Assembly: GCF_003966565.1 (NCBI RefSeq)
Contig: NZ_AP018718.1
Coordinates: forward strand, 1,488,001-1,552,000
From: Sulfuricystis multivorans
GTDB taxonomy: Bacteria > Pseudomonadota > Gammaproteobacteria > Burkholderiales > Rhodocyclaceae
DNA length: 64,000 bases
Reading direction: 5' to 3'
The notes under the pieces were generated by a model, which was given only the letters and a program-made list of their open reading frames with translations, was not told where the DNA came from and did no database searches. The translations under genes were made by a program, and so were the position numbers. Positions 10,876 through 25,546 of the stretch are shown piece after piece (within the stretch, counting starts at the first letter, position 1; each line of letters starts with the position of its first letter).

Positions 10876-11775
10876 TCATGCGTCGGATTTGACCTTCAGA
10901 ACGTCGAGCAAAGCCTTCACCTCGTCCGGCGCCAATTCGCGGCACTGACCGCGTTTGAGGTTGGCCGGCAGGACGATCGGCCCGTAGCGCACCCGCATCA
11001 GCCGGCTCACCGTCACCCCGGCGGCGGCGAACATGCGCCGCACTTCCCGATTACGCCCCTCTTCGAGCGTCACCCGGTACCAACGGTTGGCACCCTCGCC
11101 ACCGGCGGGTTGCAGGCGAATGAAACGCGCCATGCCGTCTTCGAGCTCGATGCCCTCGGTGAGTTTCTTCAGGAGAGCCTCGTCCAGATCGCCCAGCACA
11201 CGTACCGCATATTCGCGCTCCAACCGGTAACGCGGGTGCATCAGGCGGTTGGCGAGCGCCCCGTCGGTGGTAAACAGCAAAAGACCGCAGGAATTGAAGT
11301 CGAGCCGGCCGATGGCGATCCAGCGGCCGCCGCGCAGGCGCGGCAGAGCATTGAAGACCGACGGACGCCCTTGCGGGTCGTCGCGCGAGACGATTTCGCC
11401 TTCCGGCTTGTGGTAGAGCAGCACACGAGGCAGGCGCGCGGCGAAACGGAGATTGATCAGCCGGCCGCCGACCTTGACCTTGTCGCCAGGCGCGATGCGC
11501 TGGCCGAGGTGCGCCGGCTCGCCATTGACCTGGACGCGCCCGGCGGCGATCCATGCCTCGATCTCGCGGCGCGAGGCGAGTCCAGCATCGGCGAGCGCCT
11601 TTTGCAGTTTGACGCTCGTCGCCGCGGCTTCAGGCTTCGCCTGCCGCGACGACCTGGCCGCCGAAGCCGTTTTCGTCGGCGGCCGGAAAGGCGTCGTCTT
11701 GCGCCGGGGCCGAGGCGCCGTGGAGCGCGGTGTCAGGGCTTTCCGGGCTCTCCCGGGTTTCGTGGTGGTTGGCAT
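10876..11775 (-). CDS. rluB: 23S rRNA pseudouridine synthase B (RluB)
   Basis: RluB makes pseudouridine 2605 in 23S rRNA. The conserved protein begins with the S4 RNA-binding domain at about residue 54 ([16 protein letters not shown]). The RsuA-type catalytic domain follows, with the catalytic Asp in [14 protein letters not shown], then [12 protein letters not shown] and [11 protein letters not shown]. The first ~53 residues are basic and low in complexity, and are encoded inside the 3' end of scpB (146-bp overlap). No GTG/ATG/TTG is visible nearer the S4 domain, so the long start is kept. It is the last gene of the smc-to-rluB run. Confidence 0.92.
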   Translation of the reverse strand: MPTTTKPGRARKALTPRSTAPRPRRKTTPFRPPTKTASAARSSRQAKPEAAATSVKLQKALADAGLASRREIEAWIAAGRVQVNGEPAHLGQRIAPGDKVKVGGRLINLRFAARLPRVLLYHKPEGEIVSRDDPQGRPSVFNALPRLRGGRWIAIGRLDFNSCGLLLFTTDGALANRLMHPRYRLEREYAVRVLGDLDEALLKKLTEGIELEDGMARFIRLQPAGGEGANRWYRVTLEEGRNREVRRMFAAAGVTVSRLMRVRYGPIVLPANLKRGQCRELAPDEVKALLDVLKVKSDA

Positions 11776-12307
11776 CGATCATCCGTTCGATCTCGGCGAG
11801 CGGAGGCAGTTCCGCAAGACTGCGCAGGCCGAGGTCATCGAGAAATTTGCGGGTGGTGGCATACAGCGCCGGTCGCCCAGGCGCGTCGCGGTGACCGACG
11901 ACATCGACCCAGCCGCGACCTTCCAGGGTCTTGAGGACATTCGGCGAGACGGCGACGCCGCGAATCTCCTCGATGTCGCCGCGCGTCACCGGCTGACGAT
12001 AGGCGATGATCGCCAGCGTTTCCATCACGGCGCGCGAGTAGCGTGGTGGCCGCTCGTTCTTGAGGCGATCGAGGAACAGCTGGTACTCCGGCCGCGTCTG
12101 GAAACGCCAGCCGGAGGCGAGCTGCACCAGTTCGACGCCGCGGCCATGCCAGTCGCGCCTCAAGTCGTCGAGCAGCGCACGCCAGGTATCGTCGTCGAAC
12201 TCTTCGTCGAAAAGCTTTTTCAGCTCCGCCAACGGCAGCGGTTCGGGGGCCGCGAGCAGCGCCGTCTCGAGCACCTTCTTGTAGTCTTCAGGCTTGTAGA
12301 GCTGCAT
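11630..12307 (-). CDS. scpB: Segregation and condensation protein B
   Basis: ScpB forms, with ScpA, the non-SMC part of the bacterial condensin. The 225-aa product contains two winged-helix domains up to about residue 170, with the landmarks [33 protein letters not shown] and [17 protein letters not shown]. The C-terminal ~50 residues are acidic, low in complexity and probably disordered. They are encoded by DNA that also codes in another frame for the RluB N-terminus. The gene overlaps scpA by 20 bp. Confidence 0.95.
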   Translation of the reverse strand: MQLYKPEDYKKVLETALLAAPEPLPLAELKKLFDEEFDDDTWRALLDDLRRDWHGRGVELVQLASGWRFQTRPEYQLFLDRLKNERPPRYSRAVMETLAIIAYRQPVTRGDIEEIRGVAVSPNVLKTLEGRGWVDVVGHRDAPGRPALYATTRKFLDDLGLRSLAELPPLAEIERMIDANHHETRESPESPDTALHGASAPAQDDAFPAADENGFGGQVVAAGEA

Positions 12308-13133
12308 CGTTTTTCATTTTCACATAAATCGGCGCGAGTGCCTCGCTTTGGGTGATCTCGATCAGACTCTCGCGTGCCAGCTCGAGGATCGCCAGAAAGC
12401 TGACGATCATGCCAGCCATCCCCGCCTGTGCGGCCGTCGCAGCGAACAGCTCTTCGAACATCACATACCCTCGCCCCTGCAAGTGGCGCAGCACGACACT
12501 CATCGTCTCGCGCACCGAAAGCTCCTCGCGCTGCACGCGGTGATGCTGTTTGACGCGGGCACGTTGCATCAGCGTAAGCCATACCGCGAGCAGGTCATTG
12601 AGGTTCACTTCAGGCGCACGCGCGGCAACTTTTTCCGCCACCCAGACGCTCGCCCATTCGTAGTCGCGATGCACCTGGGGCAGCGCGTCGAGACGCGCGG
12701 CGGCAAGCTTGATGCGCTCGTATTCCATCAGCCGACGCACCAGCTCCGCGCGCGGATCATCGGGTTCGCCGCTTTCGGTCTTCGTCGGCCGCGGCAGCAG
12801 CATGCGCGACTTGATCTCGAGCAGCATCGCCGCCATCAGCAGGTAATCCGCCGCCAATTCGAGGTTGCTGCGCCGCATTGCCTCGACATAGGCCAGATAC
12901 TGCGCGGTGAGCGGCGCCATCGGAATGTCGAGGATGTTCACGTTGGCCTTGCGGATCAGATAAAGCAAGAGGTCGAGCGGGCCTTCGAAGGCATCGAGGA
13001 ACACCTCCAGCGCATCCGGCGGGATGTAGAGGTCGCGCGGCAGCTCCGGCAATGGCTCGCCGTAGAGTTTCGGCACGTGCGCTTGGGCACCGGGTGCCGT
13101 GCCAGCAGCGCCGACTTGCGCCGTTTCCGTCAT
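12288..13133 (-). CDS. scpA: Segregation and condensation protein A (kleisin)
   Basis: ScpA is the kleisin bridging SMC heads. The 281-aa protein shows the N-terminal [14 protein letters not shown] signature and the [15 protein letters not shown] segment. The [21 protein letters not shown] helix follows, with a C-terminal winged helix ([15 protein letters not shown]). The start overlaps the thioesterase stop by 4 bp (ATGA). The gene is in the same overlapping run as smc, about 8 kb upstream. Confidence 0.96.
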   Translation of the reverse strand: MTETAQVGAAGTAPGAQAHVPKLYGEPLPELPRDLYIPPDALEVFLDAFEGPLDLLLYLIRKANVNILDIPMAPLTAQYLAYVEAMRRSNLELAADYLLMAAMLLEIKSRMLLPRPTKTESGEPDDPRAELVRRLMEYERIKLAAARLDALPQVHRDYEWASVWVAEKVAARAPEVNLNDLLAVWLTLMQRARVKQHHRVQREELSVRETMSVVLRHLQGRGYVMFEELFAATAAQAGMAGMIVSFLAILELARESLIEITQSEALAPIYVKMKNDAALQA

Positions 13134-13612
13134 GACACCGTGTAGGCCGCGGTACCCACCGCGATCAGCTCGCTGCGGTCGTTGAACATTTCCATGCGCG
13201 CCACCGCGACCTTGTTACCGGTACGCAATGGATAGCCGCGGGCCAGGAACCGTGCGCCGTCGCCGGGGCGCAGGTAATCGACGCGCAAATCGATGGTGCC
13301 GATACGCGCGAAGCGTTCCAGCACTTCTTCGACCGGCTTGCCTTTGAGCTTCTGCTGCACGCCGAGGAACGCGACCAGTCCGCCGGTGACGTCGAGCACC
13401 GCGGAGATCACGCCGCCGTGCAGGATGTTGCGCACGTAGTTGCCGACCAGCTCGGGGCGCATCGCGAAGGAGAGCTCTGGACGATCGTGGTGCAGCGACA
13501 GCACGTCGATGCCGAGGATGCGATTGAATGGCATGCGCTCGACGAAGCTGTCGCGAATGATCGCCAACAGCCGCGCCTCTTCGGCCACGGCAATGTCCGC
13601 CTCGCGCTTCAC
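13130..13612 (-). CDS. Hotdog-fold thioesterase (YigI/PaaI type)
   Basis: The protein belongs to the hotdog-fold thioesterases, probably a YigI-like acyl-CoA thioesterase. The conserved segment is NILHGGVISAVLDVTGG (about 80-96), whose His-Gly-Gly and following Asp/Thr are typical of the PaaI/YigI active site. I start it at GTG 13612, which overlaps the trpS stop as GTGA and gives 160 aa, the family length. The longer open frame reaching 13891 reads through trpS in another frame and does not look like protein there. It lies between trpS and scpA and overlaps both by 4 bp. The substrate is not evident. Confidence 0.82.
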   Translation of the reverse strand: MKREADIAVAEEARLLAIIRDSFVERMPFNRILGIDVLSLHHDRPELSFAMRPELVGNYVRNILHGGVISAVLDVTGGLVAFLGVQQKLKGKPVEEVLERFARIGTIDLRVDYLRPGDGARFLARGYPLRTGNKVAVARMEMFNDRSELIAVGTAAYTVS

Positions 13613-14811
13613 GAGTAGTCCAATCCCATCGCTTCGCGCACGTCGCGCATGGTCTCCTGCGCGAGCTTGCGGGCCTTCTCGCAGCCGTCGGCGATGATGC
13701 CCCTCACCAGCTGCGGATCTTCCTCGTAACGCCGCGCGCGTTCGCGCATCGGCTCCTGCTCCTTGAGCACGCCCTCGATCACCGGCTGCTTGCATTCGAG
13801 GCAACCGATGCCGGCAGAACGACAGCCCTCGCGCACCCAGGCTTTCACTTCGTCGTTCGAATAGATTTGGTGGAACTGCCAGACCGGGCATTTTTCCGGA
13901 TCGCCCGGATCCGAGCGACGCACGCGCGCCGGATCGGTCTGCATGGTGCGAATCTTCTTGCGGATCGACTCCTCGTCTTCTCTGAGCGCGATCGTGTTGC
14001 CGTAGGACTTCGACATCTTTTGTCCGTCCAGCCCGGGCATCCGCGATGCCTGGGTGAGCAGCGCCGTCGGTTCGACGAGGATCATCTTGCCGCTGCCTTC
14101 GAGATAGCCAAACAGACGTTCGCGGTCGCCATGCGACAGGCTCTGCGCTTCCTCGAGGATCGCATGGGCCTGTTCGAGCGCGTCTTCGTCGCCTTTCTCC
14201 TGAAAACGCACGCGCAGCTCTTCATAGAGCCGGGCGCGTTTGCCACCGAGCTTCTTCACCGCCACTTTCGCCTTTTCCTCGAAGCCGGGTTCGCGGCCGT
14301 AGAGATGATTGAAGCGGCGGGCGATCTCGCGCGCGAATTCCAGGTGCGGCACCTGATCCTCGCCGACCGGTACCTTGTCGGCCCGATAGATCAGAATGTC
14401 GGCGGCTTGCAGGAGCGGATAGCCGAGGAAGCCATAGGTCGTGAGATCTTTGTGGGTGAGCTTCTCCTGCTGATCTTTGTAGGTCGGCACGCGCTCGAGC
14501 CAGGACAGCGGCGTCATCATGGAGAGGAGCAGATGCAATTCGGCATGTTCCGGTACGCGCGACTGGATGAAGATCGTCGCCTGTGCCGGATCGACACCCG
14601 CCGCCAGCCAGTCGATCACCATGTCCCAGGCGTTCTGGGCGATGCCGCTCGGCTCGTCATAGGCGGTCGTCAGCGCGTGCCAGTCGGCGACGAAGAACAG
14701 ACAGGGAAACTCGTGCTGGAGCTTGATCCAGTTGGCCAGCACGCCGTGATAGTGCCCCAGATGCAGGCGGCCGGTGGGACGCATCCCGGAAAGGACTCTT
14801 GCGACGAACAT
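13609..14811 (-). CDS. trpS: Tryptophanyl-tRNA synthetase
   Basis: A class I synthetase charging tRNA-Trp. At 400 aa it is longer than the ~334-aa E. coli enzyme, as is usual for betaproteobacteria. The HIGH-like motif is in RLHLGHYHG (about 15-23) and the KMSKS loop is intact at about residue 246 (GQKMSKSYGN). Extra sequence lies between about residues 170 and 220 (KVAVKKLGGKRARLYEELR) and near the C-terminus (CLECKQPVIEG). No tryptophan-responsive leader is visible; the gene is 3 bp behind the M50 peptidase gene. Confidence 0.96.
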   Translation of the reverse strand: MFVARVLSGMRPTGRLHLGHYHGVLANWIKLQHEFPCLFFVADWHALTTAYDEPSGIAQNAWDMVIDWLAAGVDPAQATIFIQSRVPEHAELHLLLSMMTPLSWLERVPTYKDQQEKLTHKDLTTYGFLGYPLLQAADILIYRADKVPVGEDQVPHLEFAREIARRFNHLYGREPGFEEKAKVAVKKLGGKRARLYEELRVRFQEKGDEDALEQAHAILEEAQSLSHGDRERLFGYLEGSGKMILVEPTALLTQASRMPGLDGQKMSKSYGNTIALREDEESIRKKIRTMQTDPARVRRSDPGDPEKCPVWQFHQIYSNDEVKAWVREGCRSAGIGCLECKQPVIEGVLKEQEPMRERARRYEEDPQLVRGIIADGCEKARKLAQETMRDVREAMGLDYS

Positions 14812-14814
14812 GAT

Positions 14815-15462
14815 TTACAGGGCAAACAGATTTTTGATGAAAAAAAGGAAAGCGCGCATCAGCGGCGTCAGGATCAGGTCGAGCCCGCCGAGGAACAACA
14901 GCACGAGCAGGATCGTGAAGCCGAAGCGTTCGAGCTGCGCGAAACGCCACGCCAGCCGATGCGGCAACAGGCTCACCGCGATGCGTCCGCCGTCGAGCGG
15001 CGGAATCGGCAAGAGATTCAGTAGCATCAGCACCGCATTGACGTTGATGCCGGCGCGCGCCATCTCGGCGAGCGGCAGGCTGTAGGCATTCTCGGGCATC
15101 ACTACCGCCAGCTTCAGCACCAACGCCCAGGCGAGCGCCATCGCCAGATTCGCGCCGGGTCCCGCGGCGGCCACCCAGAGCATGTCCTGCTTCGGATGCC
15201 GCAAGCGGCCGAAATCCACCGGCACCGGCTTGGCCCAGCCGAACAGGAACTGACCCTTGCTGAAAAAAAGCAATAGCGCCGGCACCAGCAAGGTGCCGAC
15301 CGGATCGACGTGTTTGACGGGATTGAGGGTGATGCGGCCGAGCAGCCAGGCGGTGGGATCGCCGAAATGGCGCGCCACGTAACCGTGGGCGGCCTCGTGC
15401 AGCGTGATGGCGAAAATCACCGGGATGGCGTGGATCGCCAGGGCTTGGATCAAATTTTCCAT
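14815..15462 (-). CDS. Site-2-protease-type membrane metallopeptidase (M50)
   Basis: A multi-spanning membrane protease or rhomboid-like zinc peptidase of the S2P/M50B type. Zinc ligands are seen in the first membrane segment as LHEAAH (His22, Glu23, His26), and the third ligand is in PPLDGGRIA near residue 157. There are about five to six hydrophobic segments within 215 aa. No PDZ or CBS domain is present, unlike RseP. The substrate is unknown. This gene is very often next to trpS and the yciO-like gene in betaproteobacteria, as here. Confidence 0.88.
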   Translation of the reverse strand: MENLIQALAIHAIPVIFAITLHEAAHGYVARHFGDPTAWLLGRITLNPVKHVDPVGTLLVPALLLFFSKGQFLFGWAKPVPVDFGRLRHPKQDMLWVAAAGPGANLAMALAWALVLKLAVVMPENAYSLPLAEMARAGINVNAVLMLLNLLPIPPLDGGRIAVSLLPHRLAWRFAQLERFGFTILLVLLFLGGLDLILTPLMRAFLFFIKNLFAL

Positions 15463-15482
15463 GGCCGGGATTGTAAACGACG

Positions 15483-16115
15483 CTAATCGCCCGCAAGCCC
15501 GAAGGGGCCGAGCGGCCCCTTGCCGGCACGAATCAACGTGATCTCGCCGCCGACGAGCTCGATCACCGTCGTCATGCCGCTGCCGCAGGGCCCGGCGTCG
15601 ATGATCAGATCGACGACTGGGTCAAGCCGCGCGCGGATCTCCTCAGGATCGGTAAGTGGCTCATTCTCGCCGGCCAGAATCAGCGTCGAACAGAGAATCG
15701 GTTCGTCCAGGGCGGAAAGCAGCGCGCGCGTCACCGGATGGTCGGGCACGCGCAGGCCGATGGTCTTCTTCTTCGGATGCAGCACGCGGCGTGGCAATTC
15801 CTTCGTGCCTTCGAGGATGAAGGTGTAGGGCCCGGGCGTGGCGGCCTTGAGCAGCCGATATTGGGCGTTATCGACGCGCGCATAGGTGGCGATCTCGGAC
15901 AGATCGCGGCACATCAGCGTGAAATGATGGCGCTCATCGACGCCTCTGATGCGCCGGATGCGTTCGATGAGCGCAGCATCGCCGAGGTGCCCGCCCAGTG
16001 CATAGGCGGAATCGGTGGGGAAGACCGCCAGAGCGCCTTTGCGGATGAGCTCCGCGGCGCGGTCGATCAGGCGCGGCTGCGGGTTCTTCGGATGAACCGC
16101 GAAACATTCCGCCAA
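15483..16115 (-). CDS. yciO: YciO, Sua5/YrdC/YwlC-family protein
   Basis: The 210-aa protein is a single YrdC-like domain that resembles E. coli YciO throughout (PTDSAYALG, FTLMCRDLSE, TPGPYTFILEGTKELPRR and KKTIGLRVPDHP). YrdC/Sua5 enzymes make threonylcarbamoyl-AMP for tRNA t6A. YciO paralogues bind similar ligands but are poor at, or not essential for, that reaction, so an exact function is not claimed. It directly follows the PHP phosphatase gene (1-bp gap), as in E. coli where rnm and yciO are neighbours. Confidence 0.88.
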   Translation of the reverse strand: MAECFAVHPKNPQPRLIDRAAELIRKGALAVFPTDSAYALGGHLGDAALIERIRRIRGVDERHHFTLMCRDLSEIATYARVDNAQYRLLKAATPGPYTFILEGTKELPRRVLHPKKKTIGLRVPDHPVTRALLSALDEPILCSTLILAGENEPLTDPEEIRARLDPVVDLIIDAGPCGSGMTTVIELVGGEITLIRAGKGPLGPFGLAGD

Positions 16116-16116
16116 T

Positions 16117-16958
16117 TCATTCCTCCCAGGCGGTCCACACCGGCGTCAGTCCTTCCGGCAACGGCGGCAGGCGACCGAGATCGGCATAGCTCTCGCCCGG
16201 GCCGTGAAAATCCGAGGCGCGCGAGGCGAGGAAGCCGAATTCGCGGGCAATGGCGGCAAATTCGCGCATTTCGGCATCGCTGGCGCTGCCTGAGACCACT
16301 TCGATGCCTTGCCCGCCGCAGTCCCTGAAGGCGCGATACAACTCGCGCCGTTCGCCGGCGGCGAGGCGATAGCGGCCCGGATGGGCGATCACCGCGATGC
16401 CGCCCGCGCCGCGGATCCAGCCCACCGCCTCGGCAAGCTCGGCCCAGGCATGGCTGACATAGCCGGGCTTGTCCTTGGCGAGCCAGTGCTCGAAAACCGT
16501 CTTCACATCCGGCGCGAAGCCGCGCTCGACGATGTAGCGGGCGAAATGCGAACGCGAGATCAGCGCCGGATTGCCGACATACTTCAGCGCCCCTTCATAG
16601 GCGCCGTCGATGCCTACCTTGGCGAGTTCCTGCGCCATCAGGACGGCACGCGCATCGCGGCCGCTGCGTACCCTTGCGAGCCCCGCGCGCAGGGTCTCAT
16701 CGCGCGGGTCGAAATTCAGTCCGACGATGTGCACGGTCTGATCGTCTCCCCACGAGACGGAAATCTCGACGCCGGTGACGAAGCGCAAACCGAGCGTCGC
16801 TGCCGCCGCCATCGCTTCGTCGAGTCCGCCGATTTCGTCGTGATCGGTCAGCGCCAGCAGATCGACGCCATTGGCATGGGCACGGCTGACCACCGCGGCC
16901 GGCGCGAGCAGCCCGTCGGAGACGGTCGAATGGCAATGCAGGTCGGGGTTCGACGGCA

Positions 16959-16962
<4 letters not shown>
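16117..16962 (-). CDS. rnm: PHP-domain 5'-3' exoribonuclease / nucleoside bisphosphate phosphatase (RNase AM type)
   Basis: A PHP-family metal phosphoesterase related to E. coli YciV (RNase AM), which trims 5' ends of rRNA precursors and hydrolyses 3',5'-nucleotide bisphosphates. Metal motifs are visible: [11 protein letters not shown] near the N-terminus, LTDHDEI, a conserved Glu in VEISVSW, the later [11 protein letters not shown] and VIAHPGRY, and SDFHGPGE near the C-terminus. It is 281 aa. The start overlaps the galU stop by 4 bp (ATGA). The neighbour yciO supports the assignment. Confidence 0.88.
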
Positions 16963-21011
<4,049 letters not shown>

Positions 21012-21015
<4 letters not shown>

Positions 21016-24000
21016 GCCGCCGCCTCCTTGTCCGCCATGCGCAGGGCTTCTTCGATGTCGACCTCGACGACGCGCGACACACCCTGTTCCTGCATGGTCA
21101 CGCCGATCAGCTGCTGGGCCATCTCCATCGTGATCTTGCTGTGTGTGATGAAGACGAACTGCGTGACGCGCGCCATGCGCTTGACCATTTCACAGTAACG
21201 CACCGTGTTCGAATCGTCGAGCGGCGCGTCGACCTCGTCGAGCATGCAAAACGGCGCCGGATTGAGCTGGAACAGCGCGAACACCAGCGCGATCGCGGTG
21301 AGCGCCTTCTCGCCGCCGGAGAGCAGATGGATCGTCGAATTGCGTTTGCCGGGCGGCTGCGCCATGATCTGGATGCCGGCATCGAGGATTTCCTCGCCGG
21401 TCAAAATCAGCTTCGCCTCGCCGCCCCCAAACAGCTCCGGGAACAGCGCGCCGAAATTGGCATTCACTTTGTCGTAGGTCTCCTGCAACTGCTCGCGCGT
21501 CTCGCGATCGATGCGGCGGATCGCGTCTTCGAGCGTGCCGATCGCGGTGGCCAAATCGGCCGACTGCTCGTCGAGGAAGCCCTTGCGCTCCTTGGCGCTT
21601 TCCAGCTCTTCGAGCGCGGCCAGATTGACCGGTCCCAATGCCTCGATCTCGTTGGCAAGCCGCGTGATTTCCGCCTGCAAGGCGCTGTCGCGCAGGTTGG
21701 CCGTCAATTCGGCGGCCAGCGCCGCCTCGTCCTCGGGCCTTACGACATGGGCTTCCTTGAGCCGCTCCTGGAACTGTTCGACATTGAGCTTGGCCGCCTG
21801 CTGCTTGAGCTTCAGTTCGTTGATCCGCTCACGCGCCGGTAGCAGGGACTGCTCGATCTTCAGACGCTCCTCGTCGAGGCTGCGCAGCGCTGCGGCGGCC
21901 GCTTCGAGTTCGTTGCGACGCTTGGCCAGCGTGGTCTCCTGCGCAGCTTTCGTCGCCAGCGCCGTCTGTAATTGCTGCTGGCAGACTTCGTCGCTGATCG
22001 CGGCCAGTTCCTGCGACGCCTCTCCGCGCTCCTGGGCCACCTGGGCCAGCTGGCGGCGCGCGGTCTCAAAGGCGCGTGCGTTGTCTTCGAGCTTGCCACG
22101 GCATTCCTTCTCGGCGAAGCCCGCCTCCTGCGCCTCGCGGGCGAGCTGGTGTTCGAGCGCGCGCGCCTCGCGCAGCGCCGTATCGAGCTGGCGCTGGCGT
22201 TCCAGTGCCGCTTCCATGCGCGCGCGCGCCGCTGCCAATGCTTCGCGCGCGCGAAAGGCTTCGTCCTCGGCGGCGACGAGAGCGGCTTTCTCCTCTTCCT
22301 CGACGCGCGCGATCTCGTCGAGATCGCGCGTCAATTGCGCTACCCGCTCCTCGAAACGCGCCTGCGCCTGACCGAGCTTGAGGGCCTCGACCTGGGCGGC
22401 ATGCCGGCGGCTTTGCGCCTCCTGCACGGCGCGCCGCGCCTCGGTAAGCTCGCGTTGGCCGGCAGCGACCGCCTGCTCGGCGGCGAGTTGCGCTTCACGC
22501 GCCGCGCTCTGGGCCTCTTCGAGCACCTCGATCTGCGCGGCCAGCTGCTCGAGCTCGCGCTGGCGCTCGATGACGCCGTGGGTCTTGACGTCGGGAACGT
22601 AGAGCGTAAGCCCCGCCGGCGTCGCCAGATGGCCGGCGCGACCGATACGCCGACCCGCGCCTTCCAGCAAGTCGGCAACGTCCTCGACGATGCGCACGTC
22701 ACCGAGCCATTCGTCGAGCAACGCTGCCCAGCGCATATCGCGGCAGCGCACCTGGGTGCGCAGGCTGTCGGCCGGTGGCGCGACACTGGGGCCATCACCC
22801 GGCAGAGCCAGCGTAACGGTGGCCGGCGGCGGCGTGGTCAGGGCTTTTTGCAGCGCCTCGCGGCTCGCCGGCACGGCCATCAGCTTTTCGCGCAGCACCG
22901 CCTCGACGGCGGTCTCCCAGCCTGGTTCGACGTCGAGTGCATGCCAAAGCGGTTCGGCATCCGCCAACCCCAAGTCGGCGAGCCAGCCGGGAAGATCGCC
23001 TCCCCGTCCGACACGTGACTGCAATTGCGCCAGCGCATCGTGCCGCGCCCGCGCGGAGGTAGTGGCCCGATGGGCGGCGGCCAATGTTTCGCGCCGCTCG
23101 CGCAAGGCCGCTTCCAAGGCCGGCTGGCGGGCCTGTGCTTCGGCAAGATGCGCCTGGGCAACTTCCAGCGCAGCCTCGGCCTCTGCCTCGGCTTCTTGGG
23201 CAGCGGCGAGTTCTGCCGCATCGGGCGCGATGAGCTGGGAGCGCTCGGCATCGAGCCGGCCCTTGCGCTGGGCGAGATTATCGAGCGCGCGCAGCGCATG
23301 GCCGCGATCGGCCTCGGCGAGCCGTAACGCCTGTTCGGCGGCATTCAAGGCCTTGCGCGCCTCGGTGACCTGGGCCTCGGCTTCCCTGACGGCCTCCTCG
23401 GCTTCTGGCAAACGCGCGGCCGCCTCCTCGTGGCGGGCCGCCGCGGTGACGGCGCGGCTGCGCGAGTTTTCCAGCAGCGCATTCCAGCGCAGCTCTTCCT
23501 CCTCGAGGCGGCGCATCTCGGCCGACCAGTGAGCTTCCTGCGCATCGAGCTGGGCAAGGCGACCTTCCAGCCGGGCGCGGGCATCGCGCAGGTGGGAGAT
23601 CTCGGTTTCGAGACGCTTGACCTCGGCATTGGCCGCGTACATCTCGGCCTGGGCGGCATGCAGTGCGTCCGAGGCGGAAAAATGCGCCTCACGGGCCTGT
23701 TCGACGCGCAGCTCGAGCTCGCGCAGCCGCGCCGTCTCGGCCTCGACTGCGTTGATCTGCTCGGCGACCTGGCGTGCCAGGCGCTCGGCCTCGGCCTGTG
23801 CGTCATTGCGCTTCTTGAGCCATAACAAGCTCTGACGACGATTGAGCCGGGCTTGCAGATCGCGGTAACGCCGCGCCACTTCGGCTTGCGCTTCGAGGCG
23901 CTCCACCTGGCCGGCGAGCTCGTTGCGAATGTCGTCGACGCGAGCGAGGTTTTCGCGCGCGTCTTCGAGACGGCCCTCGGTTTCCTTGCGCCGTTCCTTG

Positions 24001-24518
24001 TATTTCGTCACGCCGGCCGCTTCTTCGAGGAACCAGCGCAATTCCTCGGGCTTGGACTCGATGATGCGCGAGATCATCCCCTGGCCGATGATCGCGTAGG
24101 CGCGCGGCCCCAGGCCGGTGCCGAGGAACAGGTCGATCACGTCGCGGCGGCGCACGTGCAGGTTGTTGATGTAGTAGTTGGAATTGCCGTCGCGATCGAG
24201 GGTGCGCTTGACGGTGATCTCGGCGTATTGCCCCCACTGGCCGCCGACCCGCCCTTGCGAATTGTCGAAGAACAGCTCGACGCTGGCCCGGCCGACTTCC
24301 TTGCGCGTGCCGGAGCCCTTGAAGATCACGTCCTGGATCGATTCGCCACGCAGTTCGGAGGCCTTCGATTCGCCCAGCACCCAGCGCACCGCGTCGATGA
24401 TGTTCGATTTGCCGCAGCCGTTGGGACCGACCACCCCCACAAGCTGGTTCGGGAACACCACGGTGGTCGGCTCGACGAAGGATTTGAAGCCGGCGATCTT
24501 GAGCTTGGTAAGACGCAC
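21012..24518 (-). CDS. smc: Chromosome segregation protein SMC
   Basis: SMC is the ATPase of the bacterial condensin and works with ScpA and ScpB, encoded downstream in the same run. Starting at GTG 24518 (VRLTKLKIAGFKSF) gives 1168 aa; the ATG-like frame further upstream runs into the bioB promoter region and lacks similarity. It shows Walker A (GPNGCGKSN, about 32-40), a long coiled coil, a hinge around 510-660, the second coiled coil, the signature LLSGGEKALTA and Walker B CMLDEVDAPLDD near the C-terminus. It is the first gene of a 12-gene overlapping array. Confidence 0.97.
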
Positions 24519-24549
24519 GTCGGAAAATGTCCAGGGAATGTAGCTGGGG

Positions 24550-24555
24550 ATTATA
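24550..24555 (-). promoter_or_regulatory. Candidate -10 of the smc operon
   Basis: TATAAT on the minus strand, 31 bp upstream of the smc GTG, in the 86-bp divergent region with bioB. No good -35 is visible at 17 bp. The opposite strand carries TAGAAT (24571-24576), a possible -10 for bioB. No BirA-type operator palindrome is apparent. Confidence 0.4.
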
Positions 24556-24604
24556 GTGCCCGCTAAAGGGTAGAATCCGCGCCCCACCCTTACCAGGACT
24601 CGCC

Positions 24605-25546
24605 ATGCCAAGCCCGACACCGATCGATACCGATGCGGTCGAAGCGCTCTTCGCGTTGCCCTTCAACGATCTCATCTACCGCGCGCAGACCGTGCACCGC
24701 CAGCATTTCGACCCAAACCAGGTGCAGCGCTCGACGCTGCTGTCGATCAAGACCGGCGGCTGCTCCGAGGATTGCGGCTATTGCTCGCAATCGGCGCGCC
24801 GCGATACCGGCATCGGCCGCGGCAAGCTGCTCGATCTCGAGGAAGTCGAGCTCGCGGCCAAGGCCGCCAAGGAAAAAGGCGCGACGCGTTTTTGCATGGG
24901 CGCCGCCTGGCGCGGGCCGAAGGACGGCGACCTCGACAAAGTGATCGAAATGGTGCGCGCGGTAAAAAACCTCGGCATGGAAGCCTGCCTGACGCTTGGG
25001 CTCCTGGCGCCGGGGCAAGCCGAGAAGCTCGCCGCGGCTGGCCTGGACTACTACAACCACAATCTCGACACCGGAGCCGAGTATTACGACCAGATCATCA
25101 CCACGCACAGCCAACAGGCGCGCATGGAAACCCTGATGAGCGTGCGTGGGGCCGGTATCAAGATCTGCTGCGGCGGCATCATCGGCATGGGCGAGAGCCG
25201 CCGCGTGCGCGCGTCCTTGATTGCCCAGTTGGCGAACCTGAACCCGCCGCCGGAATCGGTGCCGATCAACCACCTCGTCGCGATTCCCGGCACGCCGCTG
25301 GAAAACGCGCCGCCGCTCGATCCATTCGAGTTCGTGCGCACCATCGCTTGCGCTCGCATCACGATGCCGACTTCCTATGTCCGGCTGTCCGCCGGCCGGC
25401 AGCAGATGAGCGATGAGCTGCAGGCGCTGTGCTTCCTGGCCGGGGCGAATTCGATCTTCTATGGCGATAAGCTGCTCACTTCCGGCAACCCGGAGGTGGC
25501 GCACGACGAGGCGCTGTTCGCGCGGCTCGGGCTCACAGGCTGCTAG
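24605..25546 (+). CDS. bioB: Biotin synthase
   Basis: BioB inserts sulfur into dethiobiotin, the last step of biotin synthesis. The 313-aa radical-SAM enzyme carries the CxxxCxxC cluster motif as [10 protein letters not shown] (Cys53, Cys57, Cys60). It also has the YNHNLDTG segment and RLSAGRQQM near the C-terminus, whose Arg coordinates the auxiliary cluster in the family. The ATG follows a short ribosome site (CAGGAC). It overlaps the 3' end of the convergent bioD by 14 bp. Confidence 0.97.
   Translation: MPSPTPIDTDAVEALFALPFNDLIYRAQTVHRQHFDPNQVQRSTLLSIKTGGCSEDCGYCSQSARRDTGIGRGKLLDLEEVELAAKAAKEKGATRFCMGAAWRGPKDGDLDKVIEMVRAVKNLGMEACLTLGLLAPGQAEKLAAAGLDYYNHNLDTGAEYYDQIITTHSQQARMETLMSVRGAGIKICCGGIIGMGESRRVRASLIAQLANLNPPPESVPINHLVAIPGTPLENAPPLDPFEFVRTIACARITMPTSYVRLSAGRQQMSDELQALCFLAGANSIFYGDKLLTSGNPEVAHDEALFARLGLTGC

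Noticed and set aside
13613-13891. N-terminal extension of the thioesterase
   Set aside because: It reads through trpS in another frame with Arg/Ala-rich noise; GTG 13612 gives the family length.
24519-24604. A BirA-type biotin operator before bioB
   Set aside because: No palindrome resembling the known operator was found in the 86-bp region.
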